DNA of 64,000 nt from Romboutsia_C sp015668195 (lineage in GTDB: Bacteria > Bacillota > Clostridia > Peptostreptococcales > Peptostreptococcaceae). Where the stretch lies: contig NZ_JADPFC010000001.1 of assembly GCF_015668195.1 (NCBI RefSeq), forward strand, positions 310,001-374,000. The letters run 5' to 3'. This document shows positions 35,409 through 44,304 of the stretch, one piece after another. A model generated the notes under the pieces. The model had not been told where the DNA came from and did not search any database. It saw only the letters and a list, made by a program, of their open reading frames with translations. Every line of letters starts with the position of its first letter. Positions within the stretch are counted from its first letter, which is position 1. The position numbers were made by a program, and so were the translations under genes.

Positions 35409-37091
35409 ATGGAAAAATCATATGTAATTGTTTATGAGAATTTAGAACGTTTAGAGGCTGATTTAAATTTATATAACATAGATGAATATATTATACTAAA
35501 TAATCAAATAGCAGCAATTTATGTTGATGAAAGTTTTGAAGAAGAAACATTAAACAGTATAAAAAGCATAGCAGATTGGATACCATCAGTACCTATGAGT
35601 TCATTAATTAATATAACTGATAATTTAGAAAGTGGAATAAGTGTAAAAATAGCATCAGGTATTGACTATGTTGATAAAAATCCATATATAAAAACATCAG
35701 GTAAAGGATGTATAATTACAATTATAGACTCTGGAATAGATTATCTACACCCTGATTTTTTAAATTCAGACGGTACTACAAAAATAGTATCTATATGGGA
35801 TCAAGAAAGTCAAGTTGGAACTCCCCCAACAGGGCTAAAATTTGGAAGTGAGTTTAATAAAGATATCATAAATGAATATATAAGAAATAATGACCCAAGT
35901 CTAAGTGAAGATACTATTGGAACTGGGACAGTAGCTTCGGGAATAGCATGTGGCAGGGGAAATTTAAACAGAGAATATAAGGGAGTAGCTGCAGATAGTG
36001 AATTATTAGTAATAAAGTTAAGAGAATACAAAGATACTTATAAAGAAGGAAAAATTAATTATGGTTTATCAGACTTCTTAGCAGGCATAAAATATGCTAT
36101 AGATATAGCTCAAAAAGAAGAAAAAAATATGATAATTAATTTAACTTTAGGTGAACGATCAAGGTCTGTAGTAGTAACTACATTATTAGATACTTTTAAC
36201 TATTTAACAGTAAGTGGTGTAATAGTAGTTAGTGGTGCTGGAAATGAAGGAAATACAGATATACATTACCAAGGACAGGTAAGTAGTTTAAATGATATTC
36301 AAGACATACCAATTCAAATTGGAGAGCAAAAAAATTTAGATATAACATTAAGTGTTGCAGGTCCAGATAAAATAGCAGCAGCAATAATATCACCATCAGG
36401 AGAAATAAGCTATAGAGTTGTATATGCACCAGATGATTATATATATAGAGGCAAGTTTAATATAGAAAATACATTTTATGAAATGAGATATTTATATCCT
36501 TGGATAAAATCAGCGACTCAAGAATTAACAATAAAATTGAATAATGTTAAGCCAGGTGTATGGACTTTAAGATTATTTCCAGAATTTATTATAGATGGAT
36601 TGTACGATGTTTATTTGCCCAATAAAAACTTAATCTCTAATGAAACTAGATTTACAGATCCAAATTCATTTGTAACCATAACTTTGTTTGGTGCAGTTTC
36701 AAATGCAATAACTATAGGAGCCTATGATGATAAGATTGATAGTGTGTGGATAGGTTCATCAAAAGGACCAGTAAGAGGTAGACCTATAAAGCCAGATTTA
36801 TTAGCACCAGGGGTTGATATAATATCTCCATCTAAAAACGGGAACTATACAACATCAACGGGTACAGGAGTAAGTAGTTCTATTATAAGTGGGGTTGTGG
36901 CTATACTTATGGAATATGTATCAAATCAGAGTACGTTTAAACGAAACTTATTATATACAGAAGTTTTAAAAACTTACTTAATGCTTGGAGCAAGAAAAAA
37001 AGATTTATATGTATATCCAAATGTAACAAGAGGTTATGGAGTACTTGATTTACAAAACACATTTATACAATTAGCTAATATATTAAGATAA
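35409..37091 (+). CDS. CspC-type pseudoprotease, second copy
   Basis: This 560-residue paralogue of the CspC at 31672 is colinear along its length and starts similarly (MEKSYVIVYE). Asp107 remains in TIIDSGIDYLHPDF, His is Thr172 (IGTGTVASGI) and Ser is Gly487 (STGTGVSSS). The gene begins 21 bases after the CspA-like gene behind AGGGAG. Together they form a cspA-cspC pair without any protease half. If CspC senses a germinant, the second copy may recognise another ligand or tune the first. Only a short inverted repeat without a T tract follows the gene. Confidence 0.87.
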   Translation: MEKSYVIVYENLERLEADLNLYNIDEYIILNNQIAAIYVDESFEEETLNSIKSIADWIPSVPMSSLINITDNLESGISVKIASGIDYVDKNPYIKTSGKGCIITIIDSGIDYLHPDFLNSDGTTKIVSIWDQESQVGTPPTGLKFGSEFNKDIINEYIRNNDPSLSEDTIGTGTVASGIACGRGNLNREYKGVAADSELLVIKLREYKDTYKEGKINYGLSDFLAGIKYAIDIAQKEEKNMIINLTLGERSRSVVVTTLLDTFNYLTVSGVIVVSGAGNEGNTDIHYQGQVSSLNDIQDIPIQIGEQKNLDITLSVAGPDKIAAAIISPSGEISYRVVYAPDDYIYRGKFNIENTFYEMRYLYPWIKSATQELTIKLNNVKPGVWTLRLFPEFIIDGLYDVYLPNKNLISNETRFTDPNSFVTITLFGAVSNAITIGAYDDKIDSVWIGSSKGPVRGRPIKPDLLAPGVDIISPSKNGNYTTSTGTGVSSSIISGVVAILMEYVSNQSTFKRNLLYTEVLKTYLMLGARKKDLYVYPNVTRGYGVLDLQNTFIQLANILR

Positions 37092-37118
37092 GTAGACCTA
37101 TTTTAATAGGCCCACTTA
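37089..37118. terminator. Inverted repeat between convergent genes, weak terminator
   Basis: The stem AAGTAGACCTATT / AATAGGCCCACTT has two mismatches and no strong T tract. It may end transcripts from either side. Confidence 0.45.
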
Positions 37119-37127
37119 AAATATAAA

Positions 37128-37520
37128 TTATTCACTAGGAACTAGTATATAATCACCGTAAGAAATTTGATAATCTTTAGAAATGATATCAGGATTTTCA
37201 TTAAGAGCTACTAATCTAAAATACTCAATATTTTCAATATCAGAATTATAAATTTTTATTATATCATCTAAAGTCTCGCCAGATAAAACCAAGTGTTTAA
37301 CTAATATTCTATCTTTCATAACTTTATCATATGCTTTTTTATAGGTCACATTAGATAGTTTTGAAAAAAATGAAACATTTTCTACTAAATAATCTTTAGC
37401 TCTATCTAGTGAAGTTATGTAATTATAGATAGATGAGCGTATGATATTAGAAGAATCTTCTTTATCAACTGATGGTGATATAAATGTTACTATAAACAAA
37501 AATATAAATAGATATTTCAA
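37128..37520 (-). CDS. Exported LysM-like protein
   Basis: This 130-residue protein starts at TTG 37520, five bases after TAGGAGGTG. A GTG three codons earlier is part of that site. An N-terminal hydrophobic segment (YLFIFLFIVTFIS) is followed by a helical region. A C-terminal LysM-like unit runs from about residue 76: HLVLSGETLDDIIKIYN, a helix with LNENPDI, and a final GDYILVPSE. LysM modules bind peptidoglycan or chitin-like glycans. The gene converges on the csp locus, and a function in the spore or vegetative wall is possible. The domain call is by pattern only. Confidence 0.65.
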   Translation of the reverse strand: MKYLFIFLFIVTFISPSVDKEDSSNIIRSSIYNYITSLDRAKDYLVENVSFFSKLSNVTYKKAYDKVMKDRILVKHLVLSGETLDDIIKIYNSDIENIEYFRLVALNENPDIISKDYQISYGDYILVPSE

Positions 37521-37600
37521 ATAATACACCTCCTAGCTAAGATTATTAATAAATAAATATAATATTAAACCTTTGTGACAATTATTTAGAAAATAAATTA

Positions 37601-37629
37601 TTGACTAAAAAAATATAAGTTGGTATAAT
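37601..37629 (+). promoter_or_regulatory. Sigma-A promoter of the asnS leader
   Basis: TTGACT (37601-37606), a 17-base spacer and TATAAT (37624-37629) give a near-consensus vegetative promoter. Transcription would start near 37636, just ahead of the T-box leader. Confidence 0.85.
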
Positions 37630-37659
37630 CTTTTTAAATAGTTGAAATAATATAACAAT

Positions 37660-37915
37660 AATAGACTGTGAAGAGAAAAGTAAATATAAAAGGTAGTCAT
37701 AGCGAGTTGAGGATGGTGAAAGCTCAATACGAAATTTATATTGAAGAACATCTCGGAGTTTCTAACCGAAATCTTGAAAGAGAGTAGACTTAGACGGGAA
37801 GTCCCGTTACAGACTATAAGCAATGCTTACTAAGAGGCCAATTTTGGCAATTAGGGTGGTACCGCGAAAGTAATAGCCTTTCGTCCCTTTTTATAGGGAT
37901 GAAGGGCTTTTTTAA
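37660..37915 (+). promoter_or_regulatory. T-box leader controlling asnS (Asn specifier)
   Basis: The T-box sequence AGGGTGGTACCGCG is at 37853-37866, inside the antiterminator region. Stem I upstream shows the expected AG-bulge and GNUG-type loop (GAGGATGGTGAAAGCTC near 37710) and a specifier region TCTAACCGAA near 37760. The triplet AAC followed by CGAA reads asparagine, matching the downstream gene. A terminator stem follows (AGCCTTTCGTCCC / GGGATGAAGGGCT then TTTTTT, 37873-37915). Uncharged tRNA-Asn would favour antitermination and raise asnS expression. Confidence 0.93.
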
Positions 37916-37985
37916 TACAAAATAATAAATATTTTAGTAATAAATAAAATAAGCAATATAAAAAATAAAATATGGAGGAAACAAA

Positions 37986-39386
37986 ATGCAAAAAGAATTT
38001 ATAGAAATTAAAGACTTGTACAGAAAAAAAGAAGAGTATGTAGGTAAAACTGTAAATGTAGCTGGATGGATAAGATTATCTAGAGCGTCTAAAAACTTTG
38101 GATTTATAGAGCTAAACGATGGAAGTTTCTTTAAAAATATGCAAATAGTAATAGCTGAAGATAAACTAGAGAACTTCAAAGAAATATCTAAATTACCAAT
38201 AAGTTCATCAATACTTGTAGAGGGAGAATTAGTTTCAACAGAAGGTGCTAAGCAACCAGTTGAAATACATGCTACTAAAGTAGTAGTAGAAGGAGAATCA
38301 GATTCTTCATATCCATTACAAAAGAAAAGACATACATTAGAGTATCTAAGAACAATAGCTCACTTAAGACCAAGAAGTAATACTTTCTCTGCTGTATTTA
38401 GAGTAAGAAGTTTAGCAGCATATGCTATACATAAGTTCTTCCAAGACAGAAACTTCGTGTATGCACATTCTCCAATCATAACAGGAAGTGACTGTGAAGG
38501 TGCAGGAGAAATGTTTAGAATAACTACTATGGATTTAAACAATATACCTAAGAATGAAGAAGGAAATATAGATTATTCTAAAGACTTCTTTGGAAAAGAA
38601 GCTAACTTAACAGTTAGTGGTCAATTAAATGCAGAAATAATGGCACTTGCATTTAGAAATGTTTATACATTTGGACCAACTTTCAGGGCTGAAAATTCAT
38701 TTACTCAAAGACATGCATCAGAATTCTGGATGATAGAGCCTGAAATATGTTTTGCAGACTTAGAAGACAATATGGAACTTGCTGAAGACATGATAAAATA
38801 CGTAATAAATTACGTAATGGAAAATGCTCCAGAAGAAATGGAATTCTTCAACAACTTTATAGATAAAGGATTATTAGATAGATTAAACAACGTAGTAAAC
38901 TCTGAATTTAAAAGACTTACTTATACAGATGCTGTTAAAATGTTACAAGAAAGCGGACATGAATTTGAATATCCAGTTAATTGGGGAGATGACCTTCAAA
39001 CAGAACATGAAAGATATTTAACTGAGCAAATATTTAAAGCTCCAGTATTTGTTACTGATTATCCAAAAGATATAAAAGCATTCTACATGAGAATGAATGA
39101 AGATGGAAAGACTGTTAGAGCAATGGACTTATTAGTTCCAGGAGTAGGAGAAATAGTTGGAGGTTCTCAAAGAGAAGAAAGAGAAGAAAAACTATTAGAA
39201 AGAATAGAAGAAATGGGATTAAACAAGGAAGATTACTGGTGGTACTTAGAACTTAGAAAGTTCGGAACAGCTACTCACTCAGGATTTGGACTAGGATTTG
39301 AAAGAATAATAATGTACATGACAGGAATGTCTAACATAAGAGACGTAATACCATTCCCAAGAACTCCTAAAAACGCTGAATTCTAA
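37986..39386 (+). CDS. asnS: Asparaginyl-tRNA synthetase
   Basis: This 466-residue class IIb synthetase charges tRNA-Asn. The N-terminal OB-fold anticodon-binding domain (about 1-110) contains VNVAGWIRLSRASKNFGFIEL. Motif 2 lies in GPTFRAENSFTQRHASEFWM, and motif 3 is GFGLGFERIIMYMTG near the C-terminus. The residues SEFWMIEPE distinguish AsnRS from AspRS, and the Asn specifier in the leader supports the name. Expression is controlled by the T-box leader. A GGAGG site precedes ATG 37986, and a terminator follows. Confidence 0.96.
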   Translation: MQKEFIEIKDLYRKKEEYVGKTVNVAGWIRLSRASKNFGFIELNDGSFFKNMQIVIAEDKLENFKEISKLPISSSILVEGELVSTEGAKQPVEIHATKVVVEGESDSSYPLQKKRHTLEYLRTIAHLRPRSNTFSAVFRVRSLAAYAIHKFFQDRNFVYAHSPIITGSDCEGAGEMFRITTMDLNNIPKNEEGNIDYSKDFFGKEANLTVSGQLNAEIMALAFRNVYTFGPTFRAENSFTQRHASEFWMIEPEICFADLEDNMELAEDMIKYVINYVMENAPEEMEFFNNFIDKGLLDRLNNVVNSEFKRLTYTDAVKMLQESGHEFEYPVNWGDDLQTEHERYLTEQIFKAPVFVTDYPKDIKAFYMRMNEDGKTVRAMDLLVPGVGEIVGGSQREEREEKLLERIEEMGLNKEDYWWYLELRKFGTATHSGFGLGFERIIMYMTGMSNIRDVIPFPRTPKNAEF

Positions 39387-39398
39387 TATTTATATATT

Positions 39399-39431
39399 AA
39401 AGCACTAGACTTATGTTTAGTGCTTTTTATA
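39399..39431 (+). terminator. Terminator after asnS
   Basis: The stem AAAGCACTAGAC / GTTTAGTGCTTTTT is followed by AT. Confidence 0.85.
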
Positions 39432-39542
39432 TTATAATATTTAAAAAATAAATGAAAAATTAATTATATAAAAAAATTCTGTTTAGACCATCACAATATG
39501 GATATATACATAATGTAAACAAATTAAATAGGAGGCTTTAAA

Positions 39543-39731
39543 ATGAAAGCATTTGTAGATAAAGATGTATGTATAGGATGTGGAGCATGTGCAGGAATAT
39601 GCCCAGAAGTATTTGATATGGATAATGATGGATTAGCAGTAGCTATAGAAGGTGAAATAAGTGAGGATTTACAAGAAAGTGCACAAGAAGCATGTGAAGG
39701 ATGCCCAGTAAGTGCAATAACAATTGAATAA
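39543..39731 (+). CDS. Small [4Fe-4S] ferredoxin
   Basis: This 62-residue electron carrier has one full CxxCxxCxxxCP cluster motif (CIGCGACAGICP, Cys10, 13, 16 and 20) and a C-terminal CEGCP element, with an acidic middle region. The pattern matches single-cluster ferredoxins of the Thermotoga/Clostridium type, with an extra cysteine pair possibly forming a disulfide. It shuttles low-potential electrons in fermentation. Strong AGGAGG before ATG 39543 and a terminator downstream mark a highly expressed single gene. Confidence 0.93.
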   Translation: MKAFVDKDVCIGCGACAGICPEVFDMDNDGLAVAIEGEISEDLQESAQEACEGCPVSAITIE

Positions 39732-39737
39732 TAAAAT

Positions 39738-39772
39738 CAAAGGCTTAGGGAATATCCTAAGCTTTATTTTTT
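39738..39772 (+). terminator. Terminator after the ferredoxin gene
   Basis: The stem AAAGCTTAGG-type (AAGGCTTAGGG / CCTAAGCTTT) is followed by ATTTTTT. Confidence 0.75.
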
Positions 39773-40009
39773 ACATATAATGATTTTATATTGATATAAA
39801 ATTATTATATGTAAAAAATAATAAATATTAGTAGGCTTTAAATTGAATCGTCTACATATCATTAAATCTAAGTAAACTTTATATACAGAAAAATTTAACA
39901 AATTATCTAAATAATATATGAGTAGTATAAGTCCTAATTTAATAAAATATAGAAAAATAGATTATATTTTATGTTATAATTATTAATCATAATAAAAATT
40001 GGAGGCAAA

Positions 40010-40192
40010 ATGATAAAGATACTTGACAATATAATGTTGATAATAGATATTTTATTAATTATATATTTTTATAACTATGCAGTTGATACAACAGATATAG
40101 GCCAAAGGCTTATAAGCTGTGCAGCTATAACTATGGAAATATCATTTATAATAAGACATATTAAACTTATGAAATCTAGAAAAGTTAATTAA
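40010..40192 (+). CDS. Small membrane protein, function unknown
   Basis: This 60-residue ORF has a good GGAGG site seven bases before ATG 40010. Two hydrophobic stretches (ILDNIMLIIDILLIIYFYNYA and LISCAAITMEISFIIRHI) give a hairpin membrane topology with a basic C-terminal tail. No family was recognised. It lies 65 bases before a rhodanese gene in the same direction and may share its transcript. Confidence 0.6.
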   Translation: MIKILDNIMLIIDILLIIYFYNYAVDTTDIGQRLISCAAITMEISFIIRHIKLMKSRKVN

Positions 40193-40257
40193 TGCAATGT
40201 TTTTTACAAAATATTTAGGGTATTAAATATATAGATTAAATATTTAAGGAGAATAAT

Positions 40258-40551
40258 ATGGCTTATATAAATATAGATAATAAAAAATTAAAAGAATTAA
40301 TGAAAAAAGAGGATACTATATTAATTGATATAAGGACAAGGGAAGAATATGAAGAAAATAATATAGAAAACTCTATAAATATACCATTAAATAATTTGTT
40401 ATTTGAGATAGATGAATTAGAAGAATACAAAGAAAAAAATGTTATTGTCTACTGTAGAAGTGGACATAGAAGTGTAACAGCATGTAATCTACTTCATATG
40501 GAAGGATTCAACAAATTATATAATTTAGAAAAGGGAATAATTGGATTGTAA
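40258..40551 (+). CDS. Single-domain rhodanese-like sulfurtransferase
   Basis: This is a 97-residue rhodanese domain. IDIRTREEYEENNIENSINIP marks the N-terminal half, and VIVYCRSGHRSVTACNLL is the active-site loop whose cysteine carries the persulfide. Such proteins pass sulfur to biosynthetic acceptors or detoxify sulfur species. The CRSGHRS loop fits the PspE/GlpE-like group. There is no signal peptide. A terminator hairpin overlaps its stop codon. Confidence 0.9.
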   Translation: MAYINIDNKKLKELMKKEDTILIDIRTREEYEENNIENSINIPLNNLLFEIDELEEYKEKNVIVYCRSGHRSVTACNLLHMEGFNKLYNLEKGIIGL

Positions 40552-40577
40552 ACTCTAGCTTTTAGCTAGAGTTTTAT
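40550..40577 (+). terminator. Terminator after the rhodanese gene
   Basis: The stem ACTCTAGCT / AGCTAGAGT with a TTT loop is followed by TTTAT. Confidence 0.8.
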
Positions 40578-40638
40578 AGTATACTTGATAATATGAGTAT
40601 AGCAATAAATAAGTTAAATACTTGTATCGGAGGTAAGA

Positions 40639-41979
40639 ATGAATACAGAAGAAAAATATAGTAATTATTCAAAAGAGGATGGGAAGATCTTAAATAAAAT
40701 ATCAAATTATTATAGACTAAAAACAAATAATGAAATGAATTGTTCTAAGTGTAATACTGAAAATAAAGATGGAAGTAATTACTGTAAGCAATGCGGTAAT
40801 GAACTTTTTAAAGTGGTAGATAAAAACTTATTTAATATAGGAGAAAAAAGTAAATTTAATATTAATAATATAAAAAGCTATGCGAGTAGCACTAATATAT
40901 TTATAACCTCTGTATCATCTATATTGATTTTATTTATTTTATCTGTAATTTTTAATGGTATTATGGATATAAGTTTAGGAGAATTAGGGATTAGTATAAG
41001 TCCACTTCATACAATGCTAGGTATGAATTTAGGTAGTATTAATATAACATCATCATCTTTAATAGGAGTAGGTGAAGTAAGCATACATTTAGGATTAATA
41101 TCTTTATTAGTAGCACCTATAGTATCATTAGTTATAAGTAATATATTATTTATGAAAAATAAAAGTAAAACACCTAATGAACTTATTACAAATTCTATAG
41201 GAGTTGGGATAGTTTACGCTTTATTTATGGCAGTTATAAGTATAATATCAAAAATTGAATTAAATTCATATGATATGATGAACATAGCCACTTTACTTAA
41301 AGTAAAGTTTACTACAACAAGTATATTTATAAACAGTTTTTTAATAGGATTTTTATTTACATTTATAATAGGATATAAAAAAAGAATAGGCAAAGAAAGC
41401 ATATATATAAATATATTTAAAAAAGTTATAAATATATTTATAATAGGTTACATATTAGTATTTATAATTGTTGGTATACTTACTATATCCGATAGTACAT
41501 ATTTATACGAATTTGGTATATCTGAATATATGAAATACATAAACACAGGAATTGTCGTAAGTCAATTGTCTGTTTATATGTGGGGATTTGCAAATTTAAT
41601 TCCTATGATTATAGGTGATTATACAATATCTATATTTAATATATTGAATTCTGATTTGTTTTTTGATACGAAGCTTATATTTATAATAGTATTTATATTA
41701 GTAAGTCTTATAATATTAATAGCTGGATGTAATTTAAAGAAACATTTTAAAAATAATGATAAAAATGTATTGCTTATATTTAGTATAATGTATTCTTTTG
41801 TTATGGTATTAATATCTATATTAAGTAAAATCGATGTTGGTATGGGAATGTTAACTACAAGTGCTAATAATCATAATATTATTACATTTGGATTACCTAT
41901 TATAATTACAATTATAAGTTCATTTATATATAGCTATATATTAGCCTTTATAGGATATAAACTTTATAACTTTGAATAA
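40639..41979 (+). CDS. Zinc-ribbon polytopic membrane protein
   Basis: This is a 446-residue protein. An N-terminal cytoplasmic segment has a zinc ribbon (CSKCNTENKDGSNYCKQCG at about residues 34-52). It is followed by eight or more membrane helices with a repetitive organisation and little sequence complexity. No transporter signature was recognised. GGAGG precedes ATG 40639. The next gene, also a zinc-ribbon protein, starts 20 bases after the stop, so the two are very likely co-transcribed and may work together in the membrane. The function is unknown. Confidence 0.75.
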   Translation: MNTEEKYSNYSKEDGKILNKISNYYRLKTNNEMNCSKCNTENKDGSNYCKQCGNELFKVVDKNLFNIGEKSKFNINNIKSYASSTNIFITSVSSILILFILSVIFNGIMDISLGELGISISPLHTMLGMNLGSINITSSSLIGVGEVSIHLGLISLLVAPIVSLVISNILFMKNKSKTPNELITNSIGVGIVYALFMAVISIISKIELNSYDMMNIATLLKVKFTTTSIFINSFLIGFLFTFIIGYKKRIGKESIYINIFKKVINIFIIGYILVFIIVGILTISDSTYLYEFGISEYMKYINTGIVVSQLSVYMWGFANLIPMIIGDYTISIFNILNSDLFFDTKLIFIIVFILVSLIILIAGCNLKKHFKNNDKNVLLIFSIMYSFVMVLISILSKIDVGMGMLTTSANNHNIITFGLPIIITIISSFIYSYILAFIGYKLYNFE

Positions 41980-41998
41980 GTATAGTTGGAGGATAAAT

Positions 41999-42475
41999 AT
42001 GGAAAATATACAAGAGAAAATAGAAGGTGAAGTATCAAAGATTAAAGATAAAATAGAAAAGAGTAAAAATAAAGTAGACTTGATAAAAGAAAAAAATAGC
42101 ATAAACAAGATTAAAAATGAAAATCAAGAATTAAAATCAAGGCTATTTTTAGATATGGGTATATTAATTTATGATAAGATAAGAAAAAATGAAATCGTAG
42201 ATACTGATTTTGATGAGATAAGTAATGAGATAGTAAAAATAGATAAAATAATATATGAAAATATGAAAATAATAGAAGCTTTAAATAAATCTATGGAAGA
42301 GAGTATATGTGAATGTGGAAACACAATAAGTAAAGGTGCTAAATTCTGTGCAGAATGTGGTAAAAAAGTAGAGATTGAGCTAGAAGAAAAAGAATATATA
42401 ACTTGTGAAATATGTAATATGAATATAGATATAGACTCCATATATTGTACATGTTGTGGAAATAAAATAAATTAA
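41999..42475 (+). CDS. Coiled-coil protein with two zinc ribbons
   Basis: This 158-residue protein starts at ATG 41999 behind GTTGGAGG; a longer frame from 41972 lacks a site. Residues about 1-100 are highly charged and predicted coiled coil (KIEGEVSKIKDKIEKSKNK and onward). Two C-terminal CxC/CxxC zinc ribbons follow: CECGNTISKGAKFCAECG and CEICNMNIDIDSIYCTCCG. The architecture is of an adaptor or scaffold, not an enzyme. It follows a zinc-ribbon membrane protein with 19 bases between, suggesting a membrane-bound pair. Confidence 0.75.
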   Translation: MENIQEKIEGEVSKIKDKIEKSKNKVDLIKEKNSINKIKNENQELKSRLFLDMGILIYDKIRKNEIVDTDFDEISNEIVKIDKIIYENMKIIEALNKSMEESICECGNTISKGAKFCAECGKKVEIELEEKEYITCEICNMNIDIDSIYCTCCGNKIN

Positions 42476-42476
42476 A

Positions 42477-42520
42477 AAATAAGCATCACGTAAATTTTGC
42501 GTGGTGTTTATTTTTTATTA
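42477..42520 (+). terminator. Terminator after the zinc-ribbon gene pair
   Basis: The stem AATAAGCATCACG / CGTGGTGTTTATT, with wobble pairs, is followed by TTTTATT. Confidence 0.8.
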
Positions 42521-42565
42521 ATATAAAATGCATATAGATATATAATTATATAGGGGGGGGATATT

Positions 42566-43327
42566 ATGAATGAAGTAATAAATACTATAAATGAAAGAGT
42601 GTCGTTAAGAAGATACAAAGATAAAATGATAGATAAAGAACATTTAGATTTAATAATAAATAGTGCTATAAAAGCACCCACAGCAGGAAATATGATGATG
42701 TATTCTATTATAAAGATAACGAATAAAAATACTAAAGAATTATTAAGTAAAACTTGTGATAATCAACCATTTATAAAAAATGCACAAGTAATATTGTTAT
42801 TTTTAGCAGATATGAGAAAATGGTTTGATTATTTTAATATATGTGATGTTAAAGATATAAAATCACCTGGAATAAATGATTTTATGTTAGGGGTAAATGA
42901 TGCTATAATAGCATGCCAAAATGCAGTTTTAACTGCTGAAAGTCTAGGCATAGGAAGTTGTTATATAGGAGATATTATGGAAAATTATGAGAAGCATAAA
43001 GAAATATTAGATTTACCAAGTTATACATTTCCAGCTTGTATGATAACACTAGGCTATTATCCTGATAATTTTAAAAAGATTTATACTGATAGATTTGAAA
43101 AAGAATATGTTGTTTTTGAAGAAAAATACCAAAGACTAAATGAAGATAATTTAAGGCAAATGTATAAACATAAAGAAGAAAAAATGCTAAAAAATAACAA
43201 AAATAATGCTAAAAACTTTGGTGAATTAATATACAAAAGGAAAATTAGTTCAGAATTCTCAATAGAAATGAATAGATCTATAAAAGAGTGGATAAAAGAT
43301 TTTACTGGATACTGTAATAAAAAATAG
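42566..43327 (+). CDS. Nitroreductase-family flavoprotein
   Basis: This 253-residue FMN-dependent oxidoreductase is of the NfsA/FRP-like class. The N-terminal FMN-phosphate-binding motif RVSLRRYKDKMID and the APTAGNMMMYSII segment are typical. The mid-region LTAESLGIGSCYIGDI and the C-terminal ITLGYYPDN complete the fold. Residues beyond about 200 form a charged extension. Members reduce nitro compounds, quinones or flavins with NAD(P)H. The physiological substrate is unknown. The ribosome site is an unusual run of eight G residues upstream of ATG 42566. Confidence 0.88.
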   Translation: MNEVINTINERVSLRRYKDKMIDKEHLDLIINSAIKAPTAGNMMMYSIIKITNKNTKELLSKTCDNQPFIKNAQVILLFLADMRKWFDYFNICDVKDIKSPGINDFMLGVNDAIIACQNAVLTAESLGIGSCYIGDIMENYEKHKEILDLPSYTFPACMITLGYYPDNFKKIYTDRFEKEYVVFEEKYQRLNEDNLRQMYKHKEEKMLKNNKNNAKNFGELIYKRKISSEFSIEMNRSIKEWIKDFTGYCNKK

Positions 43328-43399
43328 TTATTTAATTTAATGAAAATATATTTTATATATGATAAACTATAATAGTATTTTGAGTTATGGAGGGAGCAC

Positions 43400-44257
43400 A
43401 TGGGAAAAGACAAAAAAGAAAGAATATCAGACGATACTTTTAGCATAACTATGGAATTAGAAAGACCACTAATAATAGATCAGATAAATAAGCATACTGA
43501 ACAAAAGGAAAAAGAGCTAAGAAGAAAAAATTTAAAAAGAAAAATACTTATAACAATCGCTATAATATTAGGCATATCATTTTTAGGTTTTTTTATATGG
43601 ATAGGAAATACATATGAACCAGGAACATTAGCAAAAGAAGCGTTAATAAGTGATAAGAAGGTAGAAGTTAAAATAGATAAAAATATAGTGTTTACTCCAA
43701 AAAATAAGGATGTAACTAAAGGATTTATATTTTATCCAGGAGCTAAAGTAAACCCAGAAGCTTATGCACCAATATGTAAGGAGGTAGCAGAGGCGGGGTA
43801 TGAAGTAGTTATATTAAAAATGCCACTTAATATAGCTTTACTTGGAAAAAATGAAGCTAGTAAAGTAATTAAGGAATATAAAAATATAACACATTGGGTA
43901 GTAGGAGGACATTCTTTAGGTGGAGTAGCTGCTTCAAGCTTTGCAGCTGAAAATAACTTAGTAGATGGAGTTGTATTACTTTCATCATATCCTATGACTG
44001 ATAAGTTAAAGAATATGACAAAAGATGTATTGTCTATATGGGGAAGTAAGGATGGTGTAGTAAACTTTGAATCACTAATAGATGCTAAAAAAGATTTACC
44101 TAGCAACACTACTTATGTAGAAATAGAAGGTGCTAATCATTCTCATTTTGGAGATTATGGACTTCAAAATGGAGATAATGAATCATTAATAAGTGAAAAA
44201 GAGCAAATTAATAAAACTGCTAAGAGTATAATTAAATTTTTAAAAGAGATAAACTAA
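43400..44257 (+). CDS. Membrane-anchored alpha/beta hydrolase (fold-5 type)
   Basis: This is a 285-residue protein. A basic N-terminal cytoplasmic region (RRKNLKRK) and one membrane helix at about residues 49-70 precede a hydrolase domain. Motifs are GFIFYPGAKVNPEAY, the nucleophile elbow VVGGHSLGGVAAS (Ser), an acid region SIWGSKDGVV (Asp) and a C-terminal EGANHSHFGDYG (His). The GAKV and GANH patterns fit the PF12695 group. The product is extracytoplasmic with unknown substrate. GGAGGG precedes ATG 43400, and a terminator follows. Confidence 0.87.
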   Translation: MGKDKKERISDDTFSITMELERPLIIDQINKHTEQKEKELRRKNLKRKILITIAIILGISFLGFFIWIGNTYEPGTLAKEALISDKKVEVKIDKNIVFTPKNKDVTKGFIFYPGAKVNPEAYAPICKEVAEAGYEVVILKMPLNIALLGKNEASKVIKEYKNITHWVVGGHSLGGVAASSFAAENNLVDGVVLLSSYPMTDKLKNMTKDVLSIWGSKDGVVNFESLIDAKKDLPSNTTYVEIEGANHSHFGDYGLQNGDNESLISEKEQINKTAKSIIKFLKEIN

Positions 44258-44267
44258 ATATAAATGT

Positions 44268-44301
44268 ATAAAAATACTATAGGAATCCTATAGTATTTTT
44301 A
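44268..44301. terminator. Bidirectional terminator
   Basis: The palindromic stem AAAAATACTATAGGA / TCCTATAGTATTTTT, with A/T tracts, lies between convergent genes. Confidence 0.9.
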
Positions 44302-44304
44302 TTT

